Part shown: positions 40,375 to 49,840 of the stretch, in pieces
Layout of the letters: each line of letters begins with the position of its first letter
Numbering within the stretch: position 1 is the stretch's first letter
Source of the DNA: Thermohalobaculum xanthum
GTDB lineage: Bacteria; Pseudomonadota; Alphaproteobacteria; Rhodobacterales; Rhodobacteraceae
Direction of reading: 5' to 3'
Length of the DNA: 64,000 bases
Assembly (NCBI RefSeq): GCF_016623495.1
Contig: NZ_JAEHHL010000008.1
Span: 124,001-188,000 of the forward strand
Notes under the pieces: model-generated
Told to the model about the DNA's origin: nothing
The model's database searches: none
The model's input: the letters and a program-made list of their open reading frames with translations, nothing else
Program-made: the position numbers and the translations under genes

Positions 40375-43314
40375 ATGACCCGAATTGCAACTCCCGCCGA
40401 TGACGCGCTCGTGCGCAAGCTCAGCGCGGCGGTCGAGGGGACGGTGATGGGTGACGCCTTCTCGCGCGGCCGCTATGCGACCGACGCCTCGATCTACCAG
40501 ATGATGCCCAAGGCGGTGGTCGTGCCCCGCAGCATGGGCGATGTCAGCGCCGCCATGCAGGTGGCGCGCGAGGCCGGGGTGCCGGTGCTGCCCCGCGGCG
40601 GCGGCACCTCGCAGTGCGGCCAGACGGTCAACGAGGCCGTGGTGCTCGACCTCTCGAAGCACCTGAACGCCATCGTCTCAATCGACGCCGAGCGGCGCGA
40701 GGCGGTGGTCGAACCGGGCCTCGTGCTCGACCATCTCAACGCCGCGCTCAAGCCGCACGGGCTGTGGTACCCGGTCGACGTCTCGACGTCGTCACGCGCC
40801 ACGCTCGGCGGCATGACGGCGAACAACTCCTGCGGCTCGCGCTCGCTGCGCTACGGCACCTCGCGCGACAACGTGCTCGCCATCGACGCGCTCATGGCCG
40901 ACGGCACCCGCGCGCGTTTCGGCGAGGTCCAGCCCGGCGCGAACCTGCCTGGGCCCATCGGCGAGCTCGCCCGCGACCTGCTGGCCATCGGCGCGCGCGA
41001 GGCGGACGAGATCGCCGCGCGCTTCCCGGACGTCTATCGCCGCGTCGGCGGCTACAATCTCGACGCGCTGGTGGCGAATGGGCGTCCCGTGAACCTCGCG
41101 CATCTGCTGGTGGGATCGGAAGGCACCCTCGCCTTCTCCGAGCGCATCACGCTCAAGCTCTCGCCCCTGCCCCGCAACAAGGTGCTGGGAGTTTGCCACT
41201 TTCCCAGCTTCTACAAGGCGATGGATGCGGCGCAGCACCTCGTCAAGCTCGACCCCACCGCGATCGAACTGGTCGACGCCACCATGATCGCGCTGGCCCG
41301 CGACATCCCGATCTTCCGCCCCGTCGTCGAGGAATTCGTCCGTGGCGCGCCGGAGGCGCTGCTGATCGTTGAGTTCGCCGAGGACGACCAGGCCGAGAAC
41401 CTCCGCCGGCTTGCCGCGCTGCACGACGTCATGGCCGATCTCGGCTTCCGTTGGGACGACCCGGGCAAGGCACCGGGCGGCGTCGTCGAGGCCATCGACC
41501 CCGCCTTCCAGTCCCGCATCATCGAGGTCCGCAAACAGGGCCTCAACATCATGATGAGCATGAAATCCGAGGGGAAGCCCGTGAGCTTCGTCGAGGATTG
41601 CTGCGTGCGGCTCGCGGACCTGGCCGAATACACGGACCGGCTGACCGCGATCTTCCGCAAGCACGGCACCAACGGCACCTGGTATGCCCATGCCTCGGTG
41701 GGCACGCTGCATGTGCGCCCCGTCCTGAACCTCAAGCAGGACCTCGGCGTCAGCACGATGCGCGCCATTGCCGAGGAAGCCTTCGAGATGGTGCGCGGCT
41801 ACAAGGGTAGCCATTCCGGCGAGCATGGCGACGGCATCGTGCGCTCGGAATTCCACCGCCAGATGTTCGGCGAACGCATCGTCGCAGCCTTCGAGGAGGT
41901 CAAGGATCGGCTGGACCCGGGCGGGCTGATGAACCCGGGCAAGATCGTCCGCCCGCCGAAGATGGACGACCGCAGCCTGATGCGGTTCGACCCCGGCTAC
42001 ACGGTCCCCGAGTTCGATTCGGTGTTCCGCTGGGAGGGGCACCACGGCGCCGGGCGTGGCCTGCAGGGCGCGGTCGAGATGTGCAACAACAACGGCGCCT
42101 GCCGCAAGACGCTCGACGGCGTGATGTGCCCGAGCTATCGCGTCACCCGCGACGAGCGGGATCTCACGCGCGGCCGCGCCAACACCCTGCGCCTCGCGAT
42201 CTCGGGCCAGCTTGGCCCCGACGCCTTCACCTCGGACGAGATGGCCGAGACGATGAAGCTCTGCGTCTCGTGCAAGGCCTGCCGGCGCGAGTGCCCCACC
42301 GGCGTCGACATGGCCAAGATGAAGATCGAGGTGCAGGCAGCCCGTGCGCGCCGCAACGGCGTGCCGCTGCGCGAGCGCCTTGTCGGGCACATGCCGCGCT
42401 ATGCCCGGATCGCCGCGCGCCTCGCCCCGCTCGTCAATCTCAGGAACCGCATCCCCGCCCTGCGCCGCCTGTCCGAACGCGCGCTGGGCTTCGCCGCCGA
42501 GCGCGACTTGCCCGAGTGGCGCGGCGACTGGTTCCGGACGGAAAGCTCGGCCTCCGAAATGTCGGCGGCCGATGTCGTGCTGTTCGCCGACTGCTTCAAC
42601 CGCTATTTCGAGCCCCAGAACCTTCGCGCCGCCGAAGCCGTGCTTAAGCGCGCGGGGCTCAGGGTCGCGCATGCGACGGCGCCCGACGGCAGCCGCCCGC
42701 TATGCTGCGGGCGCACCTATCTCTCGGCCGGGATGGCGACCGAGGCGAAGGCCGAGATGGCCCGCACCGCCGCGGCCCTGCGCCCGGCGCTGGAGAACGG
42801 CGCAAGCGTCGTGGGGCTCGAGCCCTCGTGCCTGCTGACCTTCCGCGACGAGGCCCCCGCCCTCCTCGACGACTGGAGCGCCGAGTTCGGCGCGCGCGTG
42901 ATGCTGTTCGAGGAATTCCTCGCGGCCCGCGCGGCCGAGGGCCGGCTCGCACTTCCGCTCGCGCCGCTCGACGCGCAGACCGCGCTGCTCCACGGCCACT
43001 GCCATCAGAAGGCGATGAACGTCATGGGGCCGGTGCAGAAGGTGCTGGGCCTCGTGCCGGGACTGAAGGTCGAGCTCATCGCCTCGTCCTGCTGCGGGAT
43101 GGCGGGTGCCTTCGGCTACCAGGCCGAGACAGTCGGCACAAGCCGTGCCATGGCCGAGCTGAGCCTGCTGCCGAGGGTGCGCGCGGCGGGCGATGACGCT
43201 ATTGTCGTGGCCGACGGCACATCCTGCCGCCACCAGATCGCCGACGGGGCGGGACGCGCGGCGCTGCATGTCGCGCGGGTTCTGGAGGAGAGTTCGAAGA
43301 GGGCCCTGACGTGA
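40375..43314 (+). CDS. FAD/4Fe-4S D-2-hydroxyacid dehydrogenase (D-lactate/D-2-hydroxyglutarate type)
   Basis: 979 residues from ATG 40375; an earlier TTG frame includes the promoter. N-terminal FAD_binding_4 domain (VLPRGGGTSQCGQTVNEAVV, LGGMTANNSCGSRSLRYGTS), an FAD-oxidase C-domain (GLMNPGKIV), then a Fe-S segment (CNNNGACRKTLDGVMCPSY at ~560 and CVSCKACRRECPTGVDM at ~630), then CCG-type cysteine clusters (PLCCGRTYLSAG, LIASSCCGMAGAFG). The order fits YdiJ and Dld-type fusions, which oxidise D-lactate, D-2-hydroxyglutarate or glycolate to the 2-oxo acid and reduce a quinone or cytochrome. GTGA overlap with the regulator. Confidence 0.88.
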   Translation: MTRIATPADDALVRKLSAAVEGTVMGDAFSRGRYATDASIYQMMPKAVVVPRSMGDVSAAMQVAREAGVPVLPRGGGTSQCGQTVNEAVVLDLSKHLNAIVSIDAERREAVVEPGLVLDHLNAALKPHGLWYPVDVSTSSRATLGGMTANNSCGSRSLRYGTSRDNVLAIDALMADGTRARFGEVQPGANLPGPIGELARDLLAIGAREADEIAARFPDVYRRVGGYNLDALVANGRPVNLAHLLVGSEGTLAFSERITLKLSPLPRNKVLGVCHFPSFYKAMDAAQHLVKLDPTAIELVDATMIALARDIPIFRPVVEEFVRGAPEALLIVEFAEDDQAENLRRLAALHDVMADLGFRWDDPGKAPGGVVEAIDPAFQSRIIEVRKQGLNIMMSMKSEGKPVSFVEDCCVRLADLAEYTDRLTAIFRKHGTNGTWYAHASVGTLHVRPVLNLKQDLGVSTMRAIAEEAFEMVRGYKGSHSGEHGDGIVRSEFHRQMFGERIVAAFEEVKDRLDPGGLMNPGKIVRPPKMDDRSLMRFDPGYTVPEFDSVFRWEGHHGAGRGLQGAVEMCNNNGACRKTLDGVMCPSYRVTRDERDLTRGRANTLRLAISGQLGPDAFTSDEMAETMKLCVSCKACRRECPTGVDMAKMKIEVQAARARRNGVPLRERLVGHMPRYARIAARLAPLVNLRNRIPALRRLSERALGFAAERDLPEWRGDWFRTESSASEMSAADVVLFADCFNRYFEPQNLRAAEAVLKRAGLRVAHATAPDGSRPLCCGRTYLSAGMATEAKAEMARTAAALRPALENGASVVGLEPSCLLTFRDEAPALLDDWSAEFGARVMLFEEFLAARAAEGRLALPLAPLDAQTALLHGHCHQKAMNVMGPVQKVLGLVPGLKVELIASSCCGMAGAFGYQAETVGTSRAMAELSLLPRVRAAGDDAIVVADGTSCRHQIADGAGRAALHVARVLEESSKRALT

Positions 43315-44000
43315 ACGAAAGCTTCACCCCGATGCAGCGGCTCCTGCCGGATGCGCTCAGCGACCGCCTGCGCGAGATGATCGTCGAGGGCGAACTTTCC
43401 CCTGGCGAGAAGATCAACGAGCGCGAGCTGTGCGAGAGCTTTGGCGTCTCGCGCACGCCGCTGCGCGAGGCGGTGCAGGCCCTCGCCAAGGAGGGGCTGA
43501 TCCAGATCACGCCCCGCCGTGGGGCGCGCGTCGCACCGATGACGGTCGAGGACCTCGACGAGGTCTTTCCGATCATGGGCGCGCTGGAATCGCTGGCGGG
43601 CGAGCTTGCCTGCGCCCGGATCGCGCCGAACCAGGTGTCCGAGATCAGGGTGCTGCACAACGCGATGGTCACGGCCTACGAGCGCGGCGACCGCCACAGC
43701 TATTTCCATCTGAACGAGGAAATCCACGATCGCATCTTCAAGGCCGCAGGCAACCAGACGCTGATCCAGATGCGCCGCGGCCTAGCCGCCCGTGTGCGCC
43801 GGGCGCGCTTCCGCGCCAACCTCTCGGCCGCCCGATGGAAGAAGGCGGTCTCCGAGCACGAGGAAATCGTTGCCGCGCTCGAGGCTCGTGACGGGCCGCG
43901 CCTGTCGCGCCTGCTGCGCGACCACCTCGCGGGCAAGCTCGACACCGTGCGCGCCGCGATCAGGGCCGAGATGGCCGAGCGCGAGGGCGCGGCCGACTGA
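43311..44000 (+). CDS. GntR-family transcriptional regulator (FCD subfamily)
   Basis: 229 residues from a GTG overlapping the dehydrogenase stop. Winged helix: LPDALSDRLREMIVEGELSPGEKINERELCESFGVSRTPLREAVQALAKEGLIQ (three parts), with SRTPLREAVQALAKEGL as recognition region. FCD ligand domain ~85-220 with a possible metal/ligand His set (HNAMVTAY, HLNEEIHDRIF, HEEIVAAL). Regulators of this subclass sense organic acids. Probably controls this operon and the divergent genes through the site at 40343. Confidence 0.9.
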   Translation: MNESFTPMQRLLPDALSDRLREMIVEGELSPGEKINERELCESFGVSRTPLREAVQALAKEGLIQITPRRGARVAPMTVEDLDEVFPIMGALESLAGELACARIAPNQVSEIRVLHNAMVTAYERGDRHSYFHLNEEIHDRIFKAAGNQTLIQMRRGLAARVRRARFRANLSAARWKKAVSEHEEIVAALEARDGPRLSRLLRDHLAGKLDTVRAAIRAEMAEREGAAD

Positions 44001-44015
44001 CGCCGGGCCCGCCCG

Positions 44016-44330
44016 TCAGGCGCAGTTGCGGCAGCGCGGGGCGTGGGGCACGAGTTCGAGGCGTTCCTCCGAGATCTCCTCGCCGCAATTGACGCAGTAG
44101 CCGAAGCTGCCATCCTCGATCCGCGCAAGCGCGGCCTCGATCATCCGCATCTCGGCCACGCCGGCCTGCCCCAGCCCCTCCAGCACCTCGTCGCCCTCGC
44201 GCTCGGTCGCGCGCTCCTCGAAGTCGGCCGATGCGGGCTCGTCAAGCTGCGCCTCCACGCCGGTGACCCGGGTCGTTAGCTCGGCGAGCCGAGCCCGCAA
44301 CCGCGCTTCGTAATGGCTGACGTCCTTCAC
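44016..44330 (-). CDS. DksA/TraR-family zinc-finger protein
   Basis: 104 residues from a GTG at 44330 after GAGGAA. N-terminal helices (HYEARLRARLAELTTRV, DFEERATEREGDEVLEGLG) form the coiled-coil part, with an acidic tip, and the C-terminal zinc finger is GYCVNCGEEI...APRCRNCA (CxxC twice). Shorter than DksA (about 150 aa), like the small members that modulate RNA polymerase. It could affect transcription start without ppGpp; not tested. The longer upstream frame overlaps other promoter DNA. Confidence 0.82.
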   Translation of the reverse strand: MKDVSHYEARLRARLAELTTRVTGVEAQLDEPASADFEERATEREGDEVLEGLGQAGVAEMRMIEAALARIEDGSFGYCVNCGEEISEERLELVPHAPRCRNCA

Positions 44331-44533
44331 CCGGTGTTCCTCTTCGTTGTCTGTCCGGCGCGGCCCTGGCGGCAGCGATCCTGCCAGCCTATGCAGAAGC
44401 GTGGCCCGGACGGAAGCCCCCGAAATCCCTGCACCCCCGCGGTTGCGCAAGCCTCGCGCCCCTTTCCAAGACCCGCGCGATGATGGCAGTCTGCCCCCCG
44501 GTCGCGGTCGGCCGGCATGCGAGGGAGGCCCCG

Positions 44534-45286
44534 ATGACATTCTCGATCGTTGCGCGCGACCCGGTCTCGGGCCAGTTCGGCGTCGCCGTGGCCAGCCGAT
44601 TCTTTGCGGTCGGCGCCTTGGTCCCGCATATCCGGCCCGGCCGGGCCGCGGTCGCGACGCAGGCCTTCATCAGCCCGTTCTGGGGGATCGAGGCCGCCGA
44701 CCGGGTCGCCGCGGGCGAGGCGCCCGGGCCCGTGCTCGCCGATCTCGCGGCGCGCGACGCGGGCGCCGAGAACCGCCAGATCCACGCCATCGACGCCGAC
44801 GGCCGGACCGCGCAGTTCACCGGCGGCAAATGCGTCGACTGGGCCGGGCACATGGCGGGCGAGAACGTCTCGGTCGCGGGCAACATGCTGGCGGGCCCGC
44901 AGGTCCTGGCCGCCATGCTCGCTGCGTGGCGCGATGCGGCCGCCCTGCCCCTCCCCGAGCGCCTCTTGGCGTCGATGGAAGCGGCGGAGGCCGCTGGCGG
45001 CGACAAGCGGGGCCGCCAGTCTGCGGCGCTCAGGATCCACCGCGCCGAGGTCTATCCCTGGATCGACCTGCGCGCCGACGACCACCCCGACCCGCTGGCC
45101 GAGCTGCGCCGCCTGTGGGACGTCGCGCACGAGCGTTTCCTGCACTTCGCCGAGAACATGCCGACCGCCGCGAATTTCTCGGGAACCACCGACCGCACCG
45201 ACCTCGACCGCCGCATCATCGAGGAGGAAAGGCGCCGCGCCGCCGACGGGATCCCTTCGCGATCGTTCGCGACCCCGCTGGTCTGA
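44534..45286 (+). CDS. DUF1028-family protein
   Basis: 250 residues from ATG 44534 behind GGGAGG. TFSIVARDPVSGQFGVAVAS at the mature N-terminus is like an Ntn-hydrolase beginning, then ALVPHIRPGRAAVATQAF, GQNAHAIDADGRTAQFTGGKC-like, GENVSVAGNMLAGPQVLAAM and QSAALRIHRAEVYPWIDLRADDHPDPLAELRRL (read in parts). The family has no settled activity; some members occur with peptidases and transporters. Converges on thiX. Confidence 0.85.
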   Translation: MTFSIVARDPVSGQFGVAVASRFFAVGALVPHIRPGRAAVATQAFISPFWGIEAADRVAAGEAPGPVLADLAARDAGAENRQIHAIDADGRTAQFTGGKCVDWAGHMAGENVSVAGNMLAGPQVLAAMLAAWRDAAALPLPERLLASMEAAEAAGGDKRGRQSAALRIHRAEVYPWIDLRADDHPDPLAELRRLWDVAHERFLHFAENMPTAANFSGTTDRTDLDRRIIEEERRRAADGIPSRSFATPLV

Positions 45287-45309
45287 CGCCCCCGGCGCGG
45301 GGTCAGACC
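45280..45309. terminator. Bidirectional terminator-like dyad between DUF1028 gene and thiX
   Basis: Arms GGTCTGAC (45280-45287) and GTCAGACC (45302-45309) are perfect, with an inner CCCG/CGGG pair. The stop codons of both convergent genes lie inside it. No clear T-tracts. Confidence 0.4.
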
Positions 45310-46058
45310 GCCTCCCGACGCCCCGCCGCGTAAGCGTCGAGCCGCCGGCCCAGCGCGCCCACGCCCGCATGCAGCGCGACCGTCATCAGCGCCAGCACGA
45401 TCAGGGCGGCGAACATCAGGTCGGTCTTGGCCCGGCCATTTGCCAGCAGCATCAGGTAGCCCAGGCCCTGCGAGGCCCCGACCCACTCGCCGATCACCGC
45501 CCCGATCGGCGCATAGACCGCCGCAAGCCGCAGGCCCGAGGCAAAGGCCGGCAGCGCCGCAGGCAGCCGGAGGAACAAAAGCGTGCGCCCGCGCCCCGCC
45601 CCCATCGTCCGCGCGAGATCGAGCAGCCCGGGATCGGTGCGCCCGAGCCCGTCGAGAAAGGCCGAGGCCACCGGGAAATAGATGATCAGCAAGGTCATCG
45701 CGATCTTCGACCACACGCCGTAGCCCAGCCACAGCGTCAGCAGCGGCGCCAGCGCGAAGACCGGCACCGCCTGCGTGAAGACGAGAAGCGGCATCACCGC
45801 ACGGCCCAGCCGCGGCGCCGCGACCAACTGCACCGCCGTCAGCGCGCCAAGGACCGAACCCAGCGCAATCCCCGCCAAGACCTCGGCCGCAGTCACCACG
45901 AAATGCTGCGCAAGCAGAGCCCGGGCCTCCCACAGGGCGGTGGCGACCCGGCCCGGGCCGGGCAGGATGAAGGGCGGCACGCCGGTCGCCCAGACCAAGA
46001 CCTGCCAGAAGGCGATGGCGCAGGCCACGACCACCGCGACGCTGGCCACGCGGGTCAT
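45303..46058 (-). CDS. thiX: Pyrimidine (HMP/FAMP) ABC transporter permease ThiX
   Basis: 251 residues, six membrane helices, with a BPD_transp_1 EAA-like loop ARTMGAGRGRTLLFLRLPAALPAFASG in two parts. Features FWQVLVWATGVPPFILPGP and IGEWVGASQGLGYLMLLANG are typical of the ThiX/SsuC branch. ATG overlaps the thiZ stop (ATGA). Last gene of the thi operon. Imports thiamine pyrimidine precursors with thiY and thiZ. Confidence 0.85.
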   Translation of the reverse strand: MTRVASVAVVVACAIAFWQVLVWATGVPPFILPGPGRVATALWEARALLAQHFVVTAAEVLAGIALGSVLGALTAVQLVAAPRLGRAVMPLLVFTQAVPVFALAPLLTLWLGYGVWSKIAMTLLIIYFPVASAFLDGLGRTDPGLLDLARTMGAGRGRTLLFLRLPAALPAFASGLRLAAVYAPIGAVIGEWVGASQGLGYLMLLANGRAKTDLMFAALIVLALMTVALHAGVGALGRRLDAYAAGRREAV

Positions 46059-46801
46059 GACACGCCCTCAATCACGGCGCCAGGCGCGCGCAGCGCCGCC
46101 AGCAGCGCGGCCTGCGCCTCGAGCGTCTCGCGCGCGCCGGCCGGCCTGATCGGCGGCGCCGCGGGCGCGGGAAACGGGCTCAGCCCAATCTCGGTCATGA
46201 CGTGGATCTGGTGGCCCAGCCGCGCCGCCTCGGCCGGGTCGTGGGTCACGATCAGCACGGTCCGCCCGGCCAGCACCCGGAAGGCAAGCTCCTGCATCTC
46301 GGCCCGGGTGCGGGCGTCGAGGGCCGAGAACGGCTCGTCCAGCAGCGCCACCGGCCGGTCCTCCATCAGCGTGCGCGCCAGCGCCACGCGCTGGCGCATG
46401 CCGCCCGACAGCGCCGGCGGCCGCTTGGCCTTGTGGCCCGCAAGCCCGACCTCGGCGATCAGACCCTCGATCCGAGCGGGATCTGCTCTCTCACCCCGCA
46501 GCCGGGCGCCGAGCCCCACATTGCCCGCGACGTCGAGCCAGGGGGCGAGCAGGTCGCTCTGCCCCATCCAGGCGATCCGCCCGGCCAGCGCGCGCCCGTC
46601 GCTCGCCGCGATCTCGCCCTCGAGCGCGCCGCCCGCGTCGAGCCCCGCGATCAGCCGCAGCAGCGTCGACTTGCCGACGCCCGACGGCCCCAGCAGGCAG
46701 GTCCACTGCCCCGCGGGCACGTCGAGATCGAGCCCGGGGATGCGATAGCCGTCCCCGAAGTCCAGCGTGCCGCGGATGCGGATGCCCGGTGCCGGCGTCA
46801 C
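46055..46801 (-). CDS. thiZ: Pyrimidine ABC transporter ATPase ThiZ
   Basis: 248 residues from GTG 46801 overlapping the tenA stop (GTGA). Walker A GPSGVGKST, signature LSGGMRQRV, Walker B VALLDEPFSALD, switch His VTHDPAEAARLG. Tau-type nitrate/sulfonate-like ATPase, consistent with ThiZ. A ~40-residue C-terminal extension, rich in Ala/Pro, follows the domain. Coupled on both sides by 4-bp overlaps. Confidence 0.87.
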   Translation of the reverse strand: MTPAPGIRIRGTLDFGDGYRIPGLDLDVPAGQWTCLLGPSGVGKSTLLRLIAGLDAGGALEGEIAASDGRALAGRIAWMGQSDLLAPWLDVAGNVGLGARLRGERADPARIEGLIAEVGLAGHKAKRPPALSGGMRQRVALARTLMEDRPVALLDEPFSALDARTRAEMQELAFRVLAGRTVLIVTHDPAEAARLGHQIHVMTEIGLSPFPAPAAPPIRPAGARETLEAQAALLAALRAPGAVIEGVS

Positions 46802-47484
46802 GCCCCGCCCCTCAGCCCCATGTCCCAGAAGCCGACCTCGAGCCGCGTCGCCGTGGCGAAGCGGCGGCAGAGCCTGTCCCAGCGGGGCGAGCGCTCGGGC
46901 TCGGCGCCCAGCCGCGCGGCCGCGGCCGCGTCGATCAGCCCGCCCACCTCGGCGCAGACCCCTTGATACTCCTCGCCCGCATAGGTGCCGATCCAGTCGG
47001 CGTAGACGTCCGAGGTGGCCTCGCGACCCAGCCGCGCGCCGATCTCGCCATAGCCCAGCACGCACGGCGCGAGCGCCGCCATCAGGTCGAGGAAATCACC
47101 CGACAGCCCCGCGTCCATCACGTAGCGGGTATAGGCGAGGTTCTCGGGCTCCTCGGCCGCGGAATAAAGCGCCGCCTCGGTGATGCCGGCCTTGGCGCAG
47201 ACCTCGACGTGCAGCCGCATCTCGTGGTTCACCAGCGCGTCCACCGTGGCCGCGGCGGTGCGCATCTCGGCCAGGCTCTCGGCCTTGACCACGCCCATCG
47301 CCCAGGCCCGCGAGAAATGCACGAGGAAGACGTAGTCCTGCACCAGGTAGTGCAGGAAGGCCGGGCGCGGCAGTTGGCCCGTGCGCATCCCCTCGACGAA
47401 GGCGTGGCGTGTATAGGCGTCCCACGCGGGCGCGGCCGCGCGCCAGCCCGCGAAGACGCGGCTGCCAAAGTCGGGCGGGCTCAC
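46798..47484 (-). CDS. tenA: Aminopyrimidine aminohydrolase/thiaminase II (TenA)
   Basis: 228 residues from a GTG overlapping the thiY stop (GTGA). All-helical TenA features: AWDAYTRHAFVEGM, YLVQDYVFLVHFSRAWA with the Asp that holds the pyrimidine, ALAPCVLGYGEIGARL with the catalytic Cys, and WIGTYAGEEYQ. TenA hydrolyses aminopyrimidines from broken thiamine to HMP. Next to ThiXYZ this makes the base-degraded thiamine salvage route. Confidence 0.9.
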   Translation of the reverse strand: MSPPDFGSRVFAGWRAAAPAWDAYTRHAFVEGMRTGQLPRPAFLHYLVQDYVFLVHFSRAWAMGVVKAESLAEMRTAAATVDALVNHEMRLHVEVCAKAGITEAALYSAAEEPENLAYTRYVMDAGLSGDFLDLMAALAPCVLGYGEIGARLGREATSDVYADWIGTYAGEEYQGVCAEVGGLIDAAAAARLGAEPERSPRWDRLCRRFATATRLEVGFWDMGLRGGA

Positions 47485-48431
47485 GGCGCACCCACGTCGA
47501 TCGCGATCTCAGCGACCGGGCGCGCGTCCTCGATCAGCCCGGCCTCCAGCAAGAACGCCTCGAAGCGCGCATAGCGCCCGGCGTCGAGCGCCGCCGGCCG
47601 CAGGGCGAAGCGCGGCAGCGTGTCGATCCAGGCGCGGCGGTTCAGCTCGTCGTCGAGTTCGGCGGCGGTGCCCTTGAAGATCTCCCACGACGCCTCCGGG
47701 TTGTTGATGATGTACTGCGTCGCCAGCTCGGTCGCGGCCAGGAAGCGGGCCATCAGCTCGCGGTCGAGACCTTCAGCGCGGGCGACGTAGATCAGTTCGT
47801 CATAGGCCGGCACGCCCTCCTCCTCGATGAAGAAGCAGCGGCCCGCAACACCCTCGATATCCATCTGGTTGAGCTCAAAATTGCGGTAGGCGCCGATCAC
47901 CGCATCCACCTGCCCCGACATCAGCGAGGGCGAGAGCGACCAGTTGACGTTGACCAGCTCGATATCCGCCGTGCTCAGCCCATGGCGGCCGAGCACCGCG
48001 CCCAGAAGCGCCTCCTCGACCCCGGCGACCGAGAAGCCGATCTTGCCGCCCTTGAGATCGGCGATCGACTTGACCGGGCCGTCCGCCAGCACCAGCAGGC
48101 AGTTGAGCGGCGTCGCCACCAGCGTGCCCACGCGCACCAGGCCCAGCCCCTCGTGCACCTGCAGGTGCAGCTGCGGCTGGTACGAGACCGCAATGTCAGC
48201 CTTGCCCGCCGCCACCAGCTTGGGCGGATCCGAGGGGTCGGCCGGCGGAATGATCTCGACCTCGAGGCCCTGTGCGGCGAAGAAGCCCTTCTCCTGCGCC
48301 ACGATGATCGGACCGTGATCAGGGTTCACGAACCAGTCGAGGATCAGCGTCACCTTGTCCGCCGCCGCGGCGGGCGTGGCGATCAGAAGGGCGGCGATCA
48401 GGGGTATCAGGCGCATGCGTGTCTCCGTCAT
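47481..48431 (-). CDS. thiY: Pyrimidine-binding protein ThiY
   Basis: 316 residues from ATG 48431 overlapping the thiE stop (ATGA); a second ATG five codons on is possible. Signal peptide MRLIPLIAALLIATPAAAAD. The NMT1/THI5-like fold starts VTLILDWFVNPDHGPIIVAQEKGFF and continues ADPSDPPKLVAAGKADIAVSYQP in two parts, VEEALLGAVLGRHGL, SLMSGQVDAVIGAYRN. Binds HMP-like or formylaminopyrimidine ligands in the periplasm for ThiXZ. Confidence 0.87.
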   Translation of the reverse strand: MTETRMRLIPLIAALLIATPAAAADKVTLILDWFVNPDHGPIIVAQEKGFFAAQGLEVEIIPPADPSDPPKLVAAGKADIAVSYQPQLHLQVHEGLGLVRVGTLVATPLNCLLVLADGPVKSIADLKGGKIGFSVAGVEEALLGAVLGRHGLSTADIELVNVNWSLSPSLMSGQVDAVIGAYRNFELNQMDIEGVAGRCFFIEEEGVPAYDELIYVARAEGLDRELMARFLAATELATQYIINNPEASWEIFKGTAAELDDELNRRAWIDTLPRFALRPAALDAGRYARFEAFLLEAGLIEDARPVAEIAIDVGAP

Positions 48432-49066
48432 GTTGCGGCGTGGCGGGTGGCTGCAGGGCGGGTGGCGGCGACCCACTCGCGGGTGCGCGCCTCGGGATCG
48501 GGGTTGAGCAGGATGTCGGTGACGACCGAGACGACGTCGGCACCCGCGGCCAGCACGCCGGGCGCGCGCGCGACCGTGAGCCCGCCGATGGCGACCAGCG
48601 GGACCGCGCCCACGCGGCGCTTCCACTCGGCGACGCGGTCGAGCCCCTGCTCGGCCCATTTCATCTTCTTGAGGATGGTGGGGTAGACCGGCCCCAGCGC
48701 CACGTAGTCGGGCGCCAGCGCCAGCGCGCGCTCGAGCTCGGCATCGTCATGGGTCGACACGCCAAGCCGCATCCCGGCGCGGCGGATCGCGGGCACGTCG
48801 GCCGTGTCGAGATCCTCCTGCCCCAGATGGACGAAGTCGCAGCCCGCCTCGATCGCCAGCTGCCAGTAATCGTTCACGACCAGCGTGCAGCCCGCGGCCC
48901 GGCACAGGTCGCGCGCGGTGGCGATCTGCTGGCGCAGCTCGTCCTCGGGCCGGTCCTTCACCCGCAGCTGCACAAGCCGCACGCCCTGCGGCAGCAGCCG
49001 CGGCAGCCAGCCCGCGTCGTCGACGATCGGGTAGAACGGGTCGAGGGTCATGGCCTGCGCGCTCAT
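48428..49066 (-). CDS. thiE: Thiamine phosphate synthase ThiE
   Basis: 212 residues. [38 protein letters not shown] in two parts, [29 protein letters not shown] and [31 protein letters not shown] in parts give the TIM barrel with pyrophosphate-binding strand. Joins HMP-PP to the thiazole phosphate. ATG overlaps the thiG stop (ATGA). A Thr/Ala-rich C-terminal tail is non-conserved. Confidence 0.9.
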   Translation of the reverse strand: MSAQAMTLDPFYPIVDDAGWLPRLLPQGVRLVQLRVKDRPEDELRQQIATARDLCRAAGCTLVVNDYWQLAIEAGCDFVHLGQEDLDTADVPAIRRAGMRLGVSTHDDAELERALALAPDYVALGPVYPTILKKMKWAEQGLDRVAEWKRRVGAVPLVAIGGLTVARAPGVLAAGADVVSVVTDILLNPDPEARTREWVAATRPAATRHAAT

Positions 49067-49836
49067 CCCAGGAACGCCTTTCCCATCACCGGGGTCGAGG
49101 GCGCGGCCATGTCGCGCGGCTCCATCGGGTCGGCCTCGAAGGCGACCCGCCCGGCCTCGACGGCCAGCGCGAAGGCCCGCGCCATGGCCGCGGGATCACC
49201 CGCCTTGGCGACGGCGGTGTTGAGCAGCACCGCGTCGTAACCCATCTCCATCGCGCGGGCGGCATGCGAGGGCACGCCGATGCCCGCATCGACCACCAGC
49301 GTCACGTCCGGGAAATGCGACCGCATCGCGCGCAGGCCATAAGGGTTAACCAGCCCCTGCCCCGAGCCGATCGGCGCGCCCCAGGGCATCAGCACCTCGC
49401 AGCCGGCATCCACCAGCCTGCCGGCGGCGACCAGGTCCTCGGTGGTGTAGGGAAAGACCTTGAAGCCCTCGGCGACCAGGATCCGCGCGGCCTCGATCAG
49501 CCCGAACAGGTCGGGCTGCAGCGTGTCGTCCTCGCCGATCACCTCGAGCTTGATCCAGTCGGTGCCGAAGACCTCGCGCGCCATCTGCGCCGTGGTCACC
49601 GCCTCGCGCACCGTGTGGCAGCCGGCGGTGTTCGGCAATACCTGCGCGCCGAGTCCACGGATCATCTCCCAGAAGGCCTGGCCTGATCGCCCCTCGGCCG
49701 ACTCGCGGCGCAGCGAGACAGTGACGATGCCCGCGCCCGACGCGCTGACCGCCTCGGCCATGACCGCGGGCGAAGGGTAGAGCGCGGTGCCCAGCAGCAG
49801 CCGGCTCGCGACCTCGGTGCCGTAGAAATTGACCAT
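49063..49836 (-). CDS. thiG: Thiazole synthase ThiG
   Basis: 257 residues. [37 protein letters not shown], the Schiff-base Lys in [37 protein letters not shown] and [28 protein letters not shown] (read in parts) are the full set of ThiG motifs. Makes the thiazole ring from DXP, dehydroglycine and ThiS-thiocarboxylate. Four bp separate it from thiS. Confidence 0.95.
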   Translation of the reverse strand: MVNFYGTEVASRLLLGTALYPSPAVMAEAVSASGAGIVTVSLRRESAEGRSGQAFWEMIRGLGAQVLPNTAGCHTVREAVTTAQMAREVFGTDWIKLEVIGEDDTLQPDLFGLIEAARILVAEGFKVFPYTTEDLVAAGRLVDAGCEVLMPWGAPIGSGQGLVNPYGLRAMRSHFPDVTLVVDAGIGVPSHAARAMEMGYDAVLLNTAVAKAGDPAAMARAFALAVEAGRVAFEADPMEPRDMAAPSTPVMGKAFLG

Positions 49837-49840
49837 GGTT

